Positions 23,561-33,966 of a stretch of 64,000 nt of DNA are shown piece after piece; the stretch's first letter is position 1; each line of letters starts with the position of its first letter. Position numbers and translations under genes: made by a program. Origin of the DNA: Hydractinia symbiolongicarpus. Taxonomy: Eukaryota; Cnidaria; Hydrozoa; Anthoathecata; Hydractiniidae. The stretch spans positions 19,771,001 through 19,835,000 of the forward strand of contig NC_079875.1 in NCBI RefSeq assembly GCF_029227915.1, written 5' to 3'. Below the pieces are notes generated by a model, which was given only the letters and a program-made list of their open reading frames with translations, had not been told where the DNA came from and did not search any database.

Positions 23561-24285
23561 ATGATCTTCAATATGATGATAAATGTTTTCTTTGAAATTT
23601 AGTTGAAAATTTACAATTGTAAAATGAAAGAAGTTCAAATGCTCAAACAATGGAAACAAAAGTTCAACGGTGAGTTTTGTTTTTTTACCTTCTATTGTTT
23701 TGTCTTGCTGTATCATTCCTGTTTTCAACGAAACTCTTGTATTTCTGGGTTCAATTCCTAGCAGGAGTAATTGTTCATTACTGTTTCATTTCAGAAATAT
23801 TAGAAAGAAAAAAATGAAAAAAGAAAGACAGACAGAAATAAGGAAGAGAGTTAGTCAATACAGTTGCATAATAGAAAGTTTGTCCTTTTTGTTATTCAGA
23901 AGACAGTCAAAGGTGTGAAACAATTTTTCTGTGTGTCAAAATTTATTCGATTCTTTGTATTTTCTGTCATAAAAAACAACTGTATTGTCGTCATTTTTCG
24001 ACACATTTAGAGCCATTTGAGGCATTTAGAGGGCTCTAAAAGCGTTGGCTTCCAGGGTTCCTGGACCCGTTGGGGGGCTCACAACGCCCCCCAACGGCCT
24101 CATCATCCTTTTCGAAAAGTCACACACCTCGAAAGATAAAAAAAGTACAAGTAAAATCGGAGCGATATAATATATAAGCAGTCATCTGAATGGGAGATGG
24201 ACATCATTTAAACTGACTTTGGATCCTTTTTTGTTTTGTTGTTATGTTTGAACTGAGGCGTGACACAAAAATAAGTTTGGTTAGT
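23561..24285. other. No supported gene
   Basis: Part of the LINE 5' region may extend here (minus-strand VSVGAKLASKF near 23530), but no motif is certain. A GC-rich palindromic block GTTGGGGGGC...GCCCCCCAAC at about 24069-24101 could be the end of the neighbouring element. Confidence 0.4.
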
Positions 24286-24289
24286 GTCC

Positions 24290-25684
24290 TTCCACTGCTT
24301 GAAACTGTGACATCATATCAGCAACCATGGGGAGCTTACAGCCAGCTGCAACACATAGGTTCAACCTGTGAGATGCACAATGAACATAAATGGCTTTGGG
24401 AAATTTGCTCTTAATCAATGTGGATGCTCCTGAACATTTTCCAGCCATTGCACCTGAAAAAATAGAACAAAATGAAGATAAAAATATATGGATAGCTAAT
24501 GATAAACATGGTTATTTGTATCAGATTTTAACCTGCTCCATCATAGCCTTGTCCCCTACAATCATTCATGCCCAAGTTGTTTTGCTCCACAGCATCAATT
24601 ATAGTATTTGACAGCCCTTTACCAGAACAACCAAGTTTACATTCTGCCATCTCTAAAAATGTTTCTCTAATTTCATCTTTACTGTCAATATATCGCAACA
24701 CAACTGGCATCTGTTCTTTGTTGCTTATATCTACTGCCTCATCGCCAAGAACAGAGAAATATTTAGATCGTTTTATTTGTGCAACTACCTGGGTGACAAT
24801 GTTTTTTGCAATAAGAGATAGGAGTTCATTTTGAATAGTTTTTGACAAATAAGTAGCATTTTTGGCACAGTTACTCATGTGTTCCTTCAAAGCAGGGCAT
24901 TCCAACTCTACTGCTAGTTTCACAAAAGCCAGAAAATTACCAGGATTCAAGTTGCTCATTACATTCTCTTTAGATTGAAATTGTGCAGTTGGATCTGTCT
25001 CATCACGACCTCTTAACGAAATACATTGTTGAGCCATTGTAATGAGAATCTTGATCAATGACTTCAATACAACACGATTTTTCGTAATTTGTACATGCAC
25101 AATATTGTTGAGCTGCCTATCAATTCTGGTGTCTGTTGATGCCATTGTAGCTTTAAAATTTTTATGATGTGGAGATTTATGGTGGTGTTTTTCAAGTAAA
25201 GCCTTCGCATTTTTCCAATCTCTTAATGGTTCCTTGCACAATTTTTCCATTTTCCCAACATTTTGTGAGTTATTATGGAACATCACACAATTTATGCAAA
25301 ATGCCCCATCATGGATTTTTGAGTAACATAACCATGGATAAGAAGTCAACCAAGAATGAATGAAACGTCGATTTGAGGTTGGGTAATGAAAGTTTTTATC
25401 AGGCATCCAAACAGAATTTAAAAAAGCTAATTTTTTAGTGACCTTCATTTTTGCAACATTGTTCACCAAATTTCCTAAATCAAATGAATCAATGTTCTCA
25501 TTGTTCACTTCAGGAAATTGTAAAGCACCATCATTTACTGAATCATCAGTATTCATCATATTAATCACATCAGCTTCAAGGATATGATCAACTTCCACAA
25601 CCTTTTCGTCAGATTTATTTTCAGTAGGTTGTTCAACAGTAGATTTGGATGGTTCGATAAGAGATTTTGAAGATTCACCAGTCT
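24290..25684 (-). pseudogene. hAT-type transposase part (TTF zinc finger + DUF4371) of the OTU-hAT gene
   Basis: Two exons, 25684-24533 and 24453-about 24290, with in-phase junction GCAG|GTTAAA ... TTTTTTCAG|GTGC. The large exon encodes an acidic N-terminal linker, then a TTF-type zinc-binding domain (RRFIHSWLTSYPWLCYSK, GAFCINCVMF), a histidine-rich loop (EKHHHKSPHHK) and a DUF4371-like region (FSVLGDEAVDISNKEQM, GQGYDGAG). The next exon adds AMAGKCSGASTLI and VHCASHRLNLCVA. These are the conserved blocks of ZMYM1-like/hAT transposases (usual D-E-x-x-D/T-I-S-x-x-x-Q and GQGYDGAxNM). The frame is open throughout both exons. The C-terminal hAT dimerisation domain was not found beyond 24290, so the gene is truncated there. 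The preceding exon encodes the end of an OTU domain and splices in phase (see the entry for 25862-27607). Confidence 0.75.
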
Positions 25685-25861
25685 CTGTAAAGTTGAAAAA
25701 AGAATTGAATCAGTAAAAATTGCCATACTGATAACTCATCATTCCATATTTGTAATTGTTTGAAAATTGTTGTAAAAAATTGATTCCCTACTAAAATCCA
25801 TTATGAGAACAGATATAAATAAAATGTTTGCACCTTTATCTCATCAAAAGTGTTATATACC

Positions 25862-26050
25862 TGGCAAGTTTTGACTGAAGTAGGATGTTATTGATTTTCG
25901 AACCACACGATTTTTTTTCACTGCTTTTTGTGAAGAAGGTTGTTCAGCCACAATATTCGGAAGATTAGACACCAAGGTTAAACTATGCTTTGCCAATTTT
26001 CTTTTACCAGTTGGTAGGGGCAATAAAACAACAAAATGATTTGATCGCAT

Positions 26051-26087
<37 letters not shown>

Positions 26088-27607
26088 GTGCATCTTTTAC
26101 ATGGCTAGCCTCACAAATATCGAGGGATATACCCTGTCTATTATTTCCAGGAGGGGCCATGGCGTAGATGGAGAGTCCTAGAGTATTTAATGCTCCTTTT
26201 GAGCTACGCAGACCCAATTAGAGCCCGCGCTCTACTAAACAACTCCTGGCAACATCCAACGGCCCACACAGTGTGCCATCTTCCCAATTTCCCTTACATG
26301 GCTTGGGTTAACCCGGGGCTATGGTAACATTCACTCGCCCATGTTGAATCGCCGTCAAGAGGAATCGAACCCCGGTCTCCCGCACAGAGTACGAGAGCTA
26401 TAACCACTAATCTACGGCGCCACTAACTGTCTTTGGACGATCAACACGGGATCAATGGGGATTTACTTTCAACATCTTTTTTCGGTGAAAACACATTATT
26501 GAAAAGTGAATCCAACTTTGAATCTCCCAGTGGCTGATATACAAGCTGAATAGGGAACTAATATAAACAAAAATATTGTATATCTCTATGAACTAATTCA
26601 ATTACATAAGCTATGATAACTAGCAACTCTTTCAGGTGTATTTCAAAAAGTTTTATAGAAATATGGAACACATTAGGACCATGACTATCTTGACTATTCC
26701 CCACCAAGTGAAGAAATTTCCCAGATATATATCCACAGTAGATTCTACATTTTGTCTACTCTGTATATACTGTCGTATGGAAGTTAGTTACCTCAATAAC
26801 ATTACATAATGCCATAACACAGACAAATGATGACCAACTATAATTCCGTGATGTATATGAAGCCTCCTCTTTTAAAGCAGTGATGCGACACTTCGTTTCG
26901 GTATAAACTTTGCAACCATGATCTGATAAAGCCTGTGTAAACAGATTTTTTTAATTTTTGCACTGCAACTGATTTGCAATAATTTCAAAGTGTGGATGAT
27001 CAGCATAAAATTCAGCATTTTGGAACAACTCAATTGACGTCAAGACTGTCAAATCATATGCTAATGACTGGTTACCAACCAAACCAACTGACACTGCACT
27101 GTACAAACAATTACCATCACCAGATATTCTAGAAGAACATGCATCCAGTCATTGACAATGAAAATATCTTGCCATTTGAACAAATTCCGGTTATAATTAA
27201 TCGTGGTTTATCGTACTGTGTTTCACATAAATATACTGTTGCAACTGAAAAGTAAAAAAAAACTTTTAACAGAAACAAAACAAAACTTTATTTTTGCTGT
27301 ATAGCTATATACATGTTTACTGGTCTAGGTATGTTTTGTTATATATTGAAACTATACATACAGAATAAGTGCTCACTACTTCGAGAATGTGTAAATAAAC
27401 AAAAAGAACTTGATACCTAACTGGCTTGAGAGCAGGATTAACATTTTTTTTGAATTTTTCAACAGTAGAGATGAATATAGTTTGTGCAAGTTCATCTGTC
27501 TTCAAAATAGATGGTGACGACGGTGAAAACAACTTTTTAGTTCTCCAGTTGCCTTCGAAACGAGTTCTGATGTCTTTTTGTTGTTGTAGAATAAGTTCAA
27601 AGTCCAT
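25862..27607 (-). pseudogene. OTU cysteine protease part of the OTU-hAT composite gene, split by a SINE
   Basis: Exon 1 (27607-27417) starts with MDFELILQQQKDIRTRF and ends LKPVR. Exon 2 (27128-26792) continues R-ISGDGNCLYSAVSVGL, TSIELFQNAEFYADHP, an in-frame TAA near 26970, then SWSSFVCVMALCNVIE. Exon 3 (from 26557) encodes FPIQLVYQPLGD. After the SINE at 26053-26421 the minus strand resumes with RSNHFVVLLPLP and runs through KKNRVVRKSITSYF to a donor at 25861. DGNC (catalytic Asp and Cys) and NHFV (catalytic His) are the OTU deubiquitinase signatures in the right order. The last exon ends in phase 1 (CCA G), and the hAT exon at 25684 starts AG ACT, restoring GAG, so the OTU and hAT parts read as one protein. 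The in-frame TAA, the shift near 26445 and the SINE break this copy. Confidence 0.65.
26053..26421 (-). mobile_element. tRNA-derived SINE, copy 3, inserted in the OTU-hAT gene
   Basis: Same family as 17004-17355: (GATA)n tail at 26053-26085, body, B box complement GGAATCGAACC near 26360, and head CTAATCTACGGCGCC ending at 26421. It separates two stretches of OTU coding sequence, LVYQPLGD... on the right and RSNHFVVLLP on the left, so it landed in or next to a coding exon. No clear target duplication was found. Confidence 0.85.
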
Positions 27608-27609
27608 GT

Positions 27610-28268
27610 TTCTTCAAGATGCTAGCTATACATTACTAAAAATAATAAGATCTATTCTCGATGCACAACTAGACTGACTATTTTTCAATCTTCCTCGACA
27701 CTCTGTTCATACTACTCTAGCTACATGCAGACATAAATAAGTTGGCAGTGTGGGGGGGGGGGGGGGGAGATGATGTCTTCCACAGGCCAGGTAGTATAAA
27801 CTCAAACAAGACTAACAAGTTCCTAGCTAGCTGGACATATGATTCATGCATGACATTATTCCGGTGTTTTATAAAATATGAAACCAACAAAACTCTGAAA
27901 ACTCACCTGAAACACAAATCTCACGAAACACACATATCTGAGCAGTATCTAAAAGCCATGTTTGATCATCTATTCTCTGGCTCACTGAACTTTGACCCAA
28001 ATTTGAGTTTTGTCACCAGTCCTCTGAGCCTACTTGCGAGTTGAATTTCAGCCTACTTGCGAGTGAAAAGTAGTAGGCAACTAGACTGTGTTTTCGCGAA
28101 TTTGAAATCCCCGTTGAAATAACTGTGTGCCATCGGTTACTAAAAACAGCTGTCCAGACTTTAGCCTACTTGCGAGTTTTAGGACAAGTGATTTTCTAAG
28201 GCAGATTGGCGTGTCTCGATTGGAAAGACAAAAGTTGTTAGATTATCGAGACAACGTAAACAAACGGG
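27610..28268. other. No supported gene; poly-G tract
   Basis: Contains an 18-base G run at 27751-27768 and three copies of AGCCTACTTGCGAG (28027, 28050, 28162). This is probably the 5' flank of the OTU-hAT gene and of the DIRS insertion. Confidence 0.4.
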
Positions 28269-28514
28269 ATAATAATTTAGCCTCTGATCGTAAGTATTCA
28301 AATGAGATTCGGCTTCCGTAAATTTCCTCTTTCGATTTCGTAAACAAATGTGAACGGACGCGAAGTGCCAAGTGCTCGAGTAGACACGTTTAGGTATCTT
28401 TTGTATTGTGACATAGCTAAGTGATATAAACTCAATGAGTTTATAGTGCTGGTGTTAGGTTAGGATAATTCCTCTAGTGTTTATTCGTTTTACTAATTAT
28501 TCGGTTTAAGAATA

Positions 28515-29678
28515 ATGCAACACGAAAGCGACGATCCCATGCTCCCACAGCACAGCAAAAATGGCGACCATGACTTCACCTTACAGGACCCCGAACACCC
28601 TGTTCCTATCCCCGTGGACTGCACAGGTATCGTAGACCAAGTCGTATCCATCATATCCGATCGATAAAAGGCCGAACTAAGTCGGATACACGACACACTA
28701 GCCAGCATGAACACCTTTATGGCAAGACTTAGCCACCTGACAGACCCTATTGTCCAAGAGGGGACCCGGTCTAGTCTTAATCCTAGCCCTAATGTTCCAG
28801 ATGGAACTCTGGCTAGCAAATCCAGTACCCAACAGGAGGAAGAAAGAATATCTATCACTGGTTTAAACCTCTGGTTTAGATCCACGCGCTCAGAATCGTC
28901 TTCTTCCAAAGATGAAGCACCAGAGCATTCTAAAAAGGGTACCAAAGAGCCAGCCCAAGAGTACTGGCAACAGTCCACTGATGACTATGAAGAGGACAGC
29001 AAGGCCTCGGGACCAGAAGTCACGTCATCAGTGGCATGTGCCGCCAAAGTGTTTTGGCAAAAAAGGCTCAAGGGCGATGTTCTCAAGCGGAAGTTAGAAA
29101 CGGCAGCAATTCCATCGAACTGCAACTTTCTACTCCCAAAGAGAACAAACACCGAAATTTGGAAAACACTTTCCAATTTTCACAGGTCCACTGACGTTAA
29201 GATGCAGGACATCCAAAACATGCACTCAGCGTCGGTTGCTATGCTTCTGAAAGCTTCATCTACGTTGGTGGAGAAATCCGGTGATGCCAACGCAGACACA
29301 AAGGGTCCGTTAAACGACCTTAAGGACGCCATGAACCTCGCTGGTAAGACCTCCCAGCTGCTTAATCAGGTCAGGCGGGACTTAATTAAGCCTTCCTTGC
29401 CAAAAGAGTACGTAGCCTTAGCTACGGAAGTGGAAGAGGATTCCGAATGGCTGTTTGGTTCCTCCGTCTGCGAAAGGCTTGAGAAGCTGAAAAAGGAGAA
29501 CCAGCTCAAATCACTTCTGGAAAGAGGCCAAAAAAGAAGATTCGAGCCTTCATCAAACAAAGGGCCCTCTTACAAGCCCCAAAAGAGGTTTAACTACCAC
29601 AATGGGCAATCCCAATCAAAGAAACCGTACCGCAGCCACAACAGCAACTTTTCCAAGCACACCAACAGGAAAAATTAA
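28515..29678 (+). pseudogene. DIRS Gag-like protein
   Basis: The frame starts at ATG 28515 (MQHESDDPMLPQHS) and is in phase with the longer stretch from 28707, interrupted only by TAA at 28665-28667. The protein is hydrophilic and rich in Ser, Lys and Glu. It has an alanine/leucine helix region (SASVAMLLKASSTLVEKSG) and a basic, Asn/Ser/Tyr-rich tail (YKPQKRFNYHNGQSQSKK) but no CCHC knuckle, as is usual for DIRS ORF1. It would form the RNA-binding particle. A short alternative is that the stop is bypassed by starting at 28707. Confidence 0.75.
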
Positions 29679-29687
29679 TCCCTGAGG

Positions 29688-31598
29688 TAAGCGAAGCGAT
29701 ACTGAGACCCTAAAAGCTTTTCTAAGGTCAAAAGTCAAATATTTTAAACCCGGTTCTCTCAGGTTTCATTTTGATCAGTGGAAAGACATAACTACCGATG
29801 GGGAGATCCTCCAGACAGTGTCTGGTTTGCAAATTCCAGTAAACGAGGTGCCCCAAACCCCATATCGGACATACCCCCTAAATAGAAAAAAGAAACTCTT
29901 CATTGACGAAGAAATACAAAGCCTTTTGGGGAAAGGTGTAATAAGGTTGAGCAGTCGCGAACCAGGTGACTTTATCACACCCATATTCGTCACCGAGAAA
30001 TCAGACGGTGGGTTCAGGCTCATCCTAAACCTCAAAAAACTCAATGTACACATTGAGAAAAGAAAGTTTAAGATGCAAACCTTAACGTCCATTCTCCGAT
30101 TAATTCAAAAGGACATGTATCTGGCAAAACCTGATATCAAGGATGCATACTATAGCATACCAATACACAAAGAAAGCCAGAAGCGCCTAAAATTCGAACA
30201 TGAGGGCAAGGTATACGTGTTCCTGGTACTCCCCTTCTGCTATACAGAAGGACCTCGTAAATTCACCAAGATAATGAAACCACCCTTATCTAAATTAAGG
30301 AAGGAACAGGTCACCATTGCTGACTACATTGACGACTTGATTACTATGAACGTCAGTAAACAACAGTGCTGCAATAACGTACACAAAACCGTTGTTTTGT
30401 TAGATTGACTGGGATTTACGGTCCACCCAGACAAATCCGAGTTTGAACCAAAACAAGTTTTGGAATTCCTTGGATTCGTCATCGATACAGTGAATATGAC
30501 CGTCGCTCTCACCCCCAAAAAGAAGGCAGCCATAATCGATCTGTGTCAAGCAGTGACACAGAGAGAGAAGATAACAATAAGAACTCTAGCGCGATTAATT
30601 GGTAAGTTTACCAGCAGCCTTATTGGGGTACCACATGGTAGACTCTACTACAGATCTACCGAAAGACTAAAAATTGAGTCTTTAAAAAAGAGCGCCGGAA
30701 ACTTTGATGTGCAGATCACATTAACCCCTACTGCCATGGGTGACATATCTTGGTGGAAGAATAATTTATGGGGTAGCATAGCCCCAATAGTTCGAGGCAA
30801 CCCTCAAGTCATTATATCCACGGATGCCTCAACAAGAGGTTGGGGAGCGTCAATGACACAAACCCACACAGGGGGTGAGTTTGCATCTCTGGAGCAGGAA
30901 CACCACATAAATGTCCTAGAACTAATGGCAGCATTCTTTGGACTACAGGCTCTTTGCAACCATACTGCAAACACTACCATATTGCTAAAGATGGATAACA
31001 CTTCAGCAGTAGCCTGTGTTAACAAAAATCTATCCCAATGGATAAGATTACACATAGCATTTGGGAATGGGCAATAAGCAAAAATAATTGGATAGTCGCT
31101 ACACATCTCCCTGGCATTCTTAACGTAGAAGCAGACAGAGAGTCGCGACAACAGGAGACAAGAACAGAATGGATGTTAAACAAATCAACATTCCGCTATG
31201 CGCTGAACGAACTGAACTTCCGTCCAGAAACAGACCTCTTCGCGAGTAGAATAAACACGCAGTTACCTGCCTTCTTCTCATATCGACCTGATCCCAACTG
31301 CCTCGGAGTAAACTCGTTTACTGAGGATTGGCACAATATCTCGTTTTATGCCTTTTCACCCTTTGCCTGCCTTCCCCAGGTAATTCAAAAGATCCATAGT
31401 GATAAGGCAGTAGGTATCCTGGTAGTTCCGGACTGGCCTAACCAACCATGGTTCACAGGGTATTCTGAACTAATCATTAAAGAAATTCTTGTTTTACCTA
31501 GAATGGACCTATTACTGCTTCCACAGCAACCAAGTGTCTCTCATCCACTCCACCCCAATCTAAGTCTTCAGATAGCAATTGTCTCAGGGAGGCAATAA
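29688..31598 (+). pseudogene. DIRS reverse transcriptase/RNase H
   Basis: The frame opens just after the Gag stop without an obvious ATG (KYFKPGSLRFHFDQW), then FRLILNLKKLN, KPDIKDAYYSIPI (motif A with its Asp), ADYIDDLI (motif C, YxDD intact), and after an in-frame TGA at 30406-30408, GFTVHPDKSEFEPKQ and LEFLGFVIDT. The RNase H part has IISTDASTRGWGA, NVLELMAAFFGL and LLKMDNTSAVACVN, i.e. D, E and D. Near 31050 the frame shifts, and the downstream DIRS-specific region follows (DLFASRINTQLPAFFSYRPD, VGILVVPDWPNQPWF). The last 97 bases overlap the recombinase frame. One stop and one shift disable it. Confidence 0.9.
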
Positions 31599-32563
31599 AC
31601 CTAAAAGAGTCATGTTCTGACGATCTTACACAACTGCTCACTGCATCGTGGTCAGAAAAAACCCAATCCAGCTATAATCTCTATTTAAGGAAATGGCTGA
31701 AGTTTTGTAAAAGTGAAAAAATCCCAGAACCTTATGGGGCTAGTCATAAACAAGGTATGGACTTCCTTGCTTTCCTTTTCCACGTAGAAAAGGCCAGTTA
31801 TGGATACATCGCGGCGGCAAGGTCAGCCCTGTCAGCTGTATTACCAAAGGATGCAGGAACAAGCTTTGGTAAGAACGAGGACGTTAGCAGACTAATCAAG
31901 GGAGTTTTCAAGCTACGTCCTTCCCTACCAAAACACACTGTGATATATGACCCTGATGTAATATTAAACTATATGACAACCTTGCCTGGTAACCAGCACC
32001 TAGAGTTAGAGTTACTAACGAAAAAACTAGCCACCTTGTTGTGCCTCCTGAGTGGCCAGAGAGCCCAGACAATAGGTGCCCTAAAGGTTAACTTTTGTCA
32101 TCGATCTTCAGATATGTACACTTTCTACATCTCTACAATCATGAGGACAACAAAACCAGGCAAACATCAGGAACATCTGCAATTCGAGAAGTACCACCTC
32201 GATAACCGGATATGTATAGTCCACTGCCTAGATGAATACCTGAGGAGGACAGACCTTACACGAGAGAACCTTGAAAACCAACCAAGGCAACTACTTCTCT
32301 CCTATGCATATCCCCATAAACCTATCGGAATCACCACCATTGCAAAGTACGTTAAAACTTTCTTAGGCTTGGCTGGCATCGATATTAAGACGTTCATCAC
32401 CCATTCTACAAGGAGTGCGTCTACCAGCAAGGCAGAGGACATAGGCGTACCTATGAAGACAATTGCAAAGGCGGCAGGCTGGAGAGGCACTAGCACGTTT
32501 GCAAAACATTACAAATTGCCCATAAGCAAGAACTTTGGGAACGAACTTCTTAAATGTTTATGA
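31502..32563 (+). CDS. DIRS tyrosine recombinase
   Basis: Open from 31502 with no ATG before the internal one at 31757, so the real start or expression mode (frameshift or reinitiation) is unclear. An N-terminal core-binding part (SYNLYLRKWLKFCKSEKIPE, GYIAAARSALSAV) is followed by a catalytic domain. The first Arg is in LSGQRAQTIGAL, HxxR in THSTRSASTSKAE, and the final Tyr in GTSTFAKHYKLP. This R..HxxR..Y set is complete, and no internal stop was seen, so this is the best-preserved ORF of the element. It would integrate the circular cDNA instead of a DDE integrase. Confidence 0.85.
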   Translation, partial: NGPITASTATKCLSSTPPQSKSSDSNCLREAINLKESCSDDLTQLLTASWSEKTQSSYNLYLRKWLKFCKSEKIPEPYGASHKQGMDFLAFLFHVEKASYGYIAAARSALSAVLPKDAGTSFGKNEDVSRLIKGVFKLRPSLPKHTVIYDPDVILNYMTTLPGNQHLELELLTKKLATLLCLLSGQRAQTIGALKVNFCHRSSDMYTFYISTIMRTTKPGKHQEHLQFEKYHLDNRICIVHCLDEYLRRTDLTRENLENQPRQLLLSYAYPHKPIGITTIAKYVKTFLGLAGIDIKTFITHSTRSASTSKAEDIGVPMKTIAKAAGWRGTSTFAKHYKLPISKNFGNELLKCL

Positions 32564-32732
32564 ACACATTTGCTTGCGTTAGATTTTGTATATATATATG
32601 TAATAGACATGTACCGTTATGGTGGCATTGCCAGGAGTCATAACAGACAATCCATAAATATGTAGTTCTGTTTAATCATATACTTGTCCTTGCCCAGTTT
32701 TTACTAAACTGTTTGTTGAATCCAAAATAGGT

Positions 32733-33015
32733 GGCTTTGAAATCTCATTTGAATACTTACGATCAGAGGCTAAATTATTATTTACAAAATTAGACAAATG
32801 AAATGAAGTTTAATTAAAATAATAATTTAGCTCTGATCTAAGTATTCAAGTGCCCACCACCACTCCCCTAACACCTTTAGCACTATTATTCACTATTTTG
32901 GCCTTCACAATGGGTCTTTGAAGCAGGAAATTTACGGAAGCCGAATCTCACTTGAATATTTCGATCAGAGCTAAATTATTATTTTAATTAAACTTCATTT
33001 CATTTGTCTAATTTT
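32733..33015. repeat. DIRS internal complementary region and inverted terminal repeat
   Basis: The block TAATTTAGC(CT)CTGATC plus TTACAAAATTAGACAAATG appears at 32745-32850 and, inverted, at 32930-33015. Together they form a large imperfect palindrome around a roughly 80-bp centre. The left terminus at 28270-28325 matches the outer part. Confidence 0.75.
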
Positions 33016-33326
33016 GTAAATTCAAAGCGCCACTGGCTATAACATTTTTACGTACACGATGACCGCGCGCGATCTATGAATATTTCTTGTCGATTCTCTC
33101 ACGAGCTGCTTCTCCATAGAATTATCATATGCAGGATTTTAATAGCTCCATCTTGATGTAGGCTTTAGCTTACCTCGCCTATAGCTGGATCCGACCCTGG
33201 TTGGCATTACAATAACTACTTGCTGTTGACTTTGAAGTGTTCATCATGTACGATTCTACCTGGTTGCGTACAATCTCTTTAGAACTGTTCAGACAACACT
33301 GTTCAATTAGCAGAAGTGAAACTAAC
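33016..33326. other. No supported gene
   Basis: Flank of the DIRS element; no repeat or open frame recognised. Confidence 0.5.
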
Positions 33327-33389
33327 GGACGGACGGACGGACGGACGGACGGACGGACGGACGGACGGACGGACGGACGGACGGACGGA
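33327..33389. repeat. (ACGG)n microsatellite, about 16 units
   Basis: Uninterrupted ACGG units, the same motif and orientation as at 11267-11350. From 33390 to 33500 a degenerate repeat of TTAGTATA[CT]GGAGTGTGACA follows. Confidence 0.95.
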
Positions 33390-33745
33390 CAGAGTATGCC
33401 ATGCCTAGTATACGAAGTGTGAAATGCTTAATATACGAAATGTGCTATACGGAGTGTGACAGGCTTAGTATATGGAGTGTGACATGCCGAGTGTGTGACA
33501 TGTGTGGTAGGAACAGAATTCGATGTATCGTTAATGAGTTAAGGTATACAGTGGTTGGTATAAAAGTATATAATTTTAAAGTTGCATAATAAAAAGTCAT
33601 TGATTGTATGGTTAGTTTTATTCCATATAGAAACATACAAAACAAAGTTCTATAGCTTAGAATAAATATAATGAAAGCCATAAAAATAAACTTCATACAA
33701 CACGCAAATAGTAAACATCATATGCTAAAACAACAGGAATATATA
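33390..33745. other. Degenerate short repeats; no supported gene
   Basis: Four or five variants of TAGTATACGAAGTGTGA lie between 33408 and 33500. The rest is AT-rich without recognisable content up to the pogo element. Confidence 0.5.
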
Positions 33746-33966
33746 TACAGTAGAGTCTCCATAACTCGAACAGCCACGGGGAAAAGGAAATCGTTCGAGT
33801 TATGGAGACATTCGAGTTGTAGAGGTTTTCAACTTTTAGCGCAATATCCTCCCTTTACGTGAACCAGCTGGATAAAAACGTTATATTTAATCTTAAGTCT
33901 AACTTTAAGGGGGCTATTAGGTTAATGAAAGTCAAAACAATACACTTTTAATGAATTTTTTAATGT

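Larger units (their letters stand above)
28270..33015 (+). mobile_element. DIRS-type tyrosine-recombinase retrotransposon
   Basis: Three frames encode Gag-like, RT-RNase H and tyrosine recombinase proteins, in the DIRS order. The left terminal sequence (28270-28325: AATTTAGCCTCTGATCGTAAG, CAAATGAGATTCGGCTTCCG) recurs inverted at 32926-32985. The same motifs appear once more around 32735-32850, as expected for the internal complementary region of DIRS elements, which circularise through it. No target duplication is expected or seen. One premature stop in each of the first two ORFs and one frameshift mean it is only recently dead. Confidence 0.85.

Noticed and set aside
29366-29560. Antisense frames within the DIRS Gag, RT and recombinase ORFs
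   Set aside because: Shadows of the well-supported plus-strand frames; no motifs of their own.
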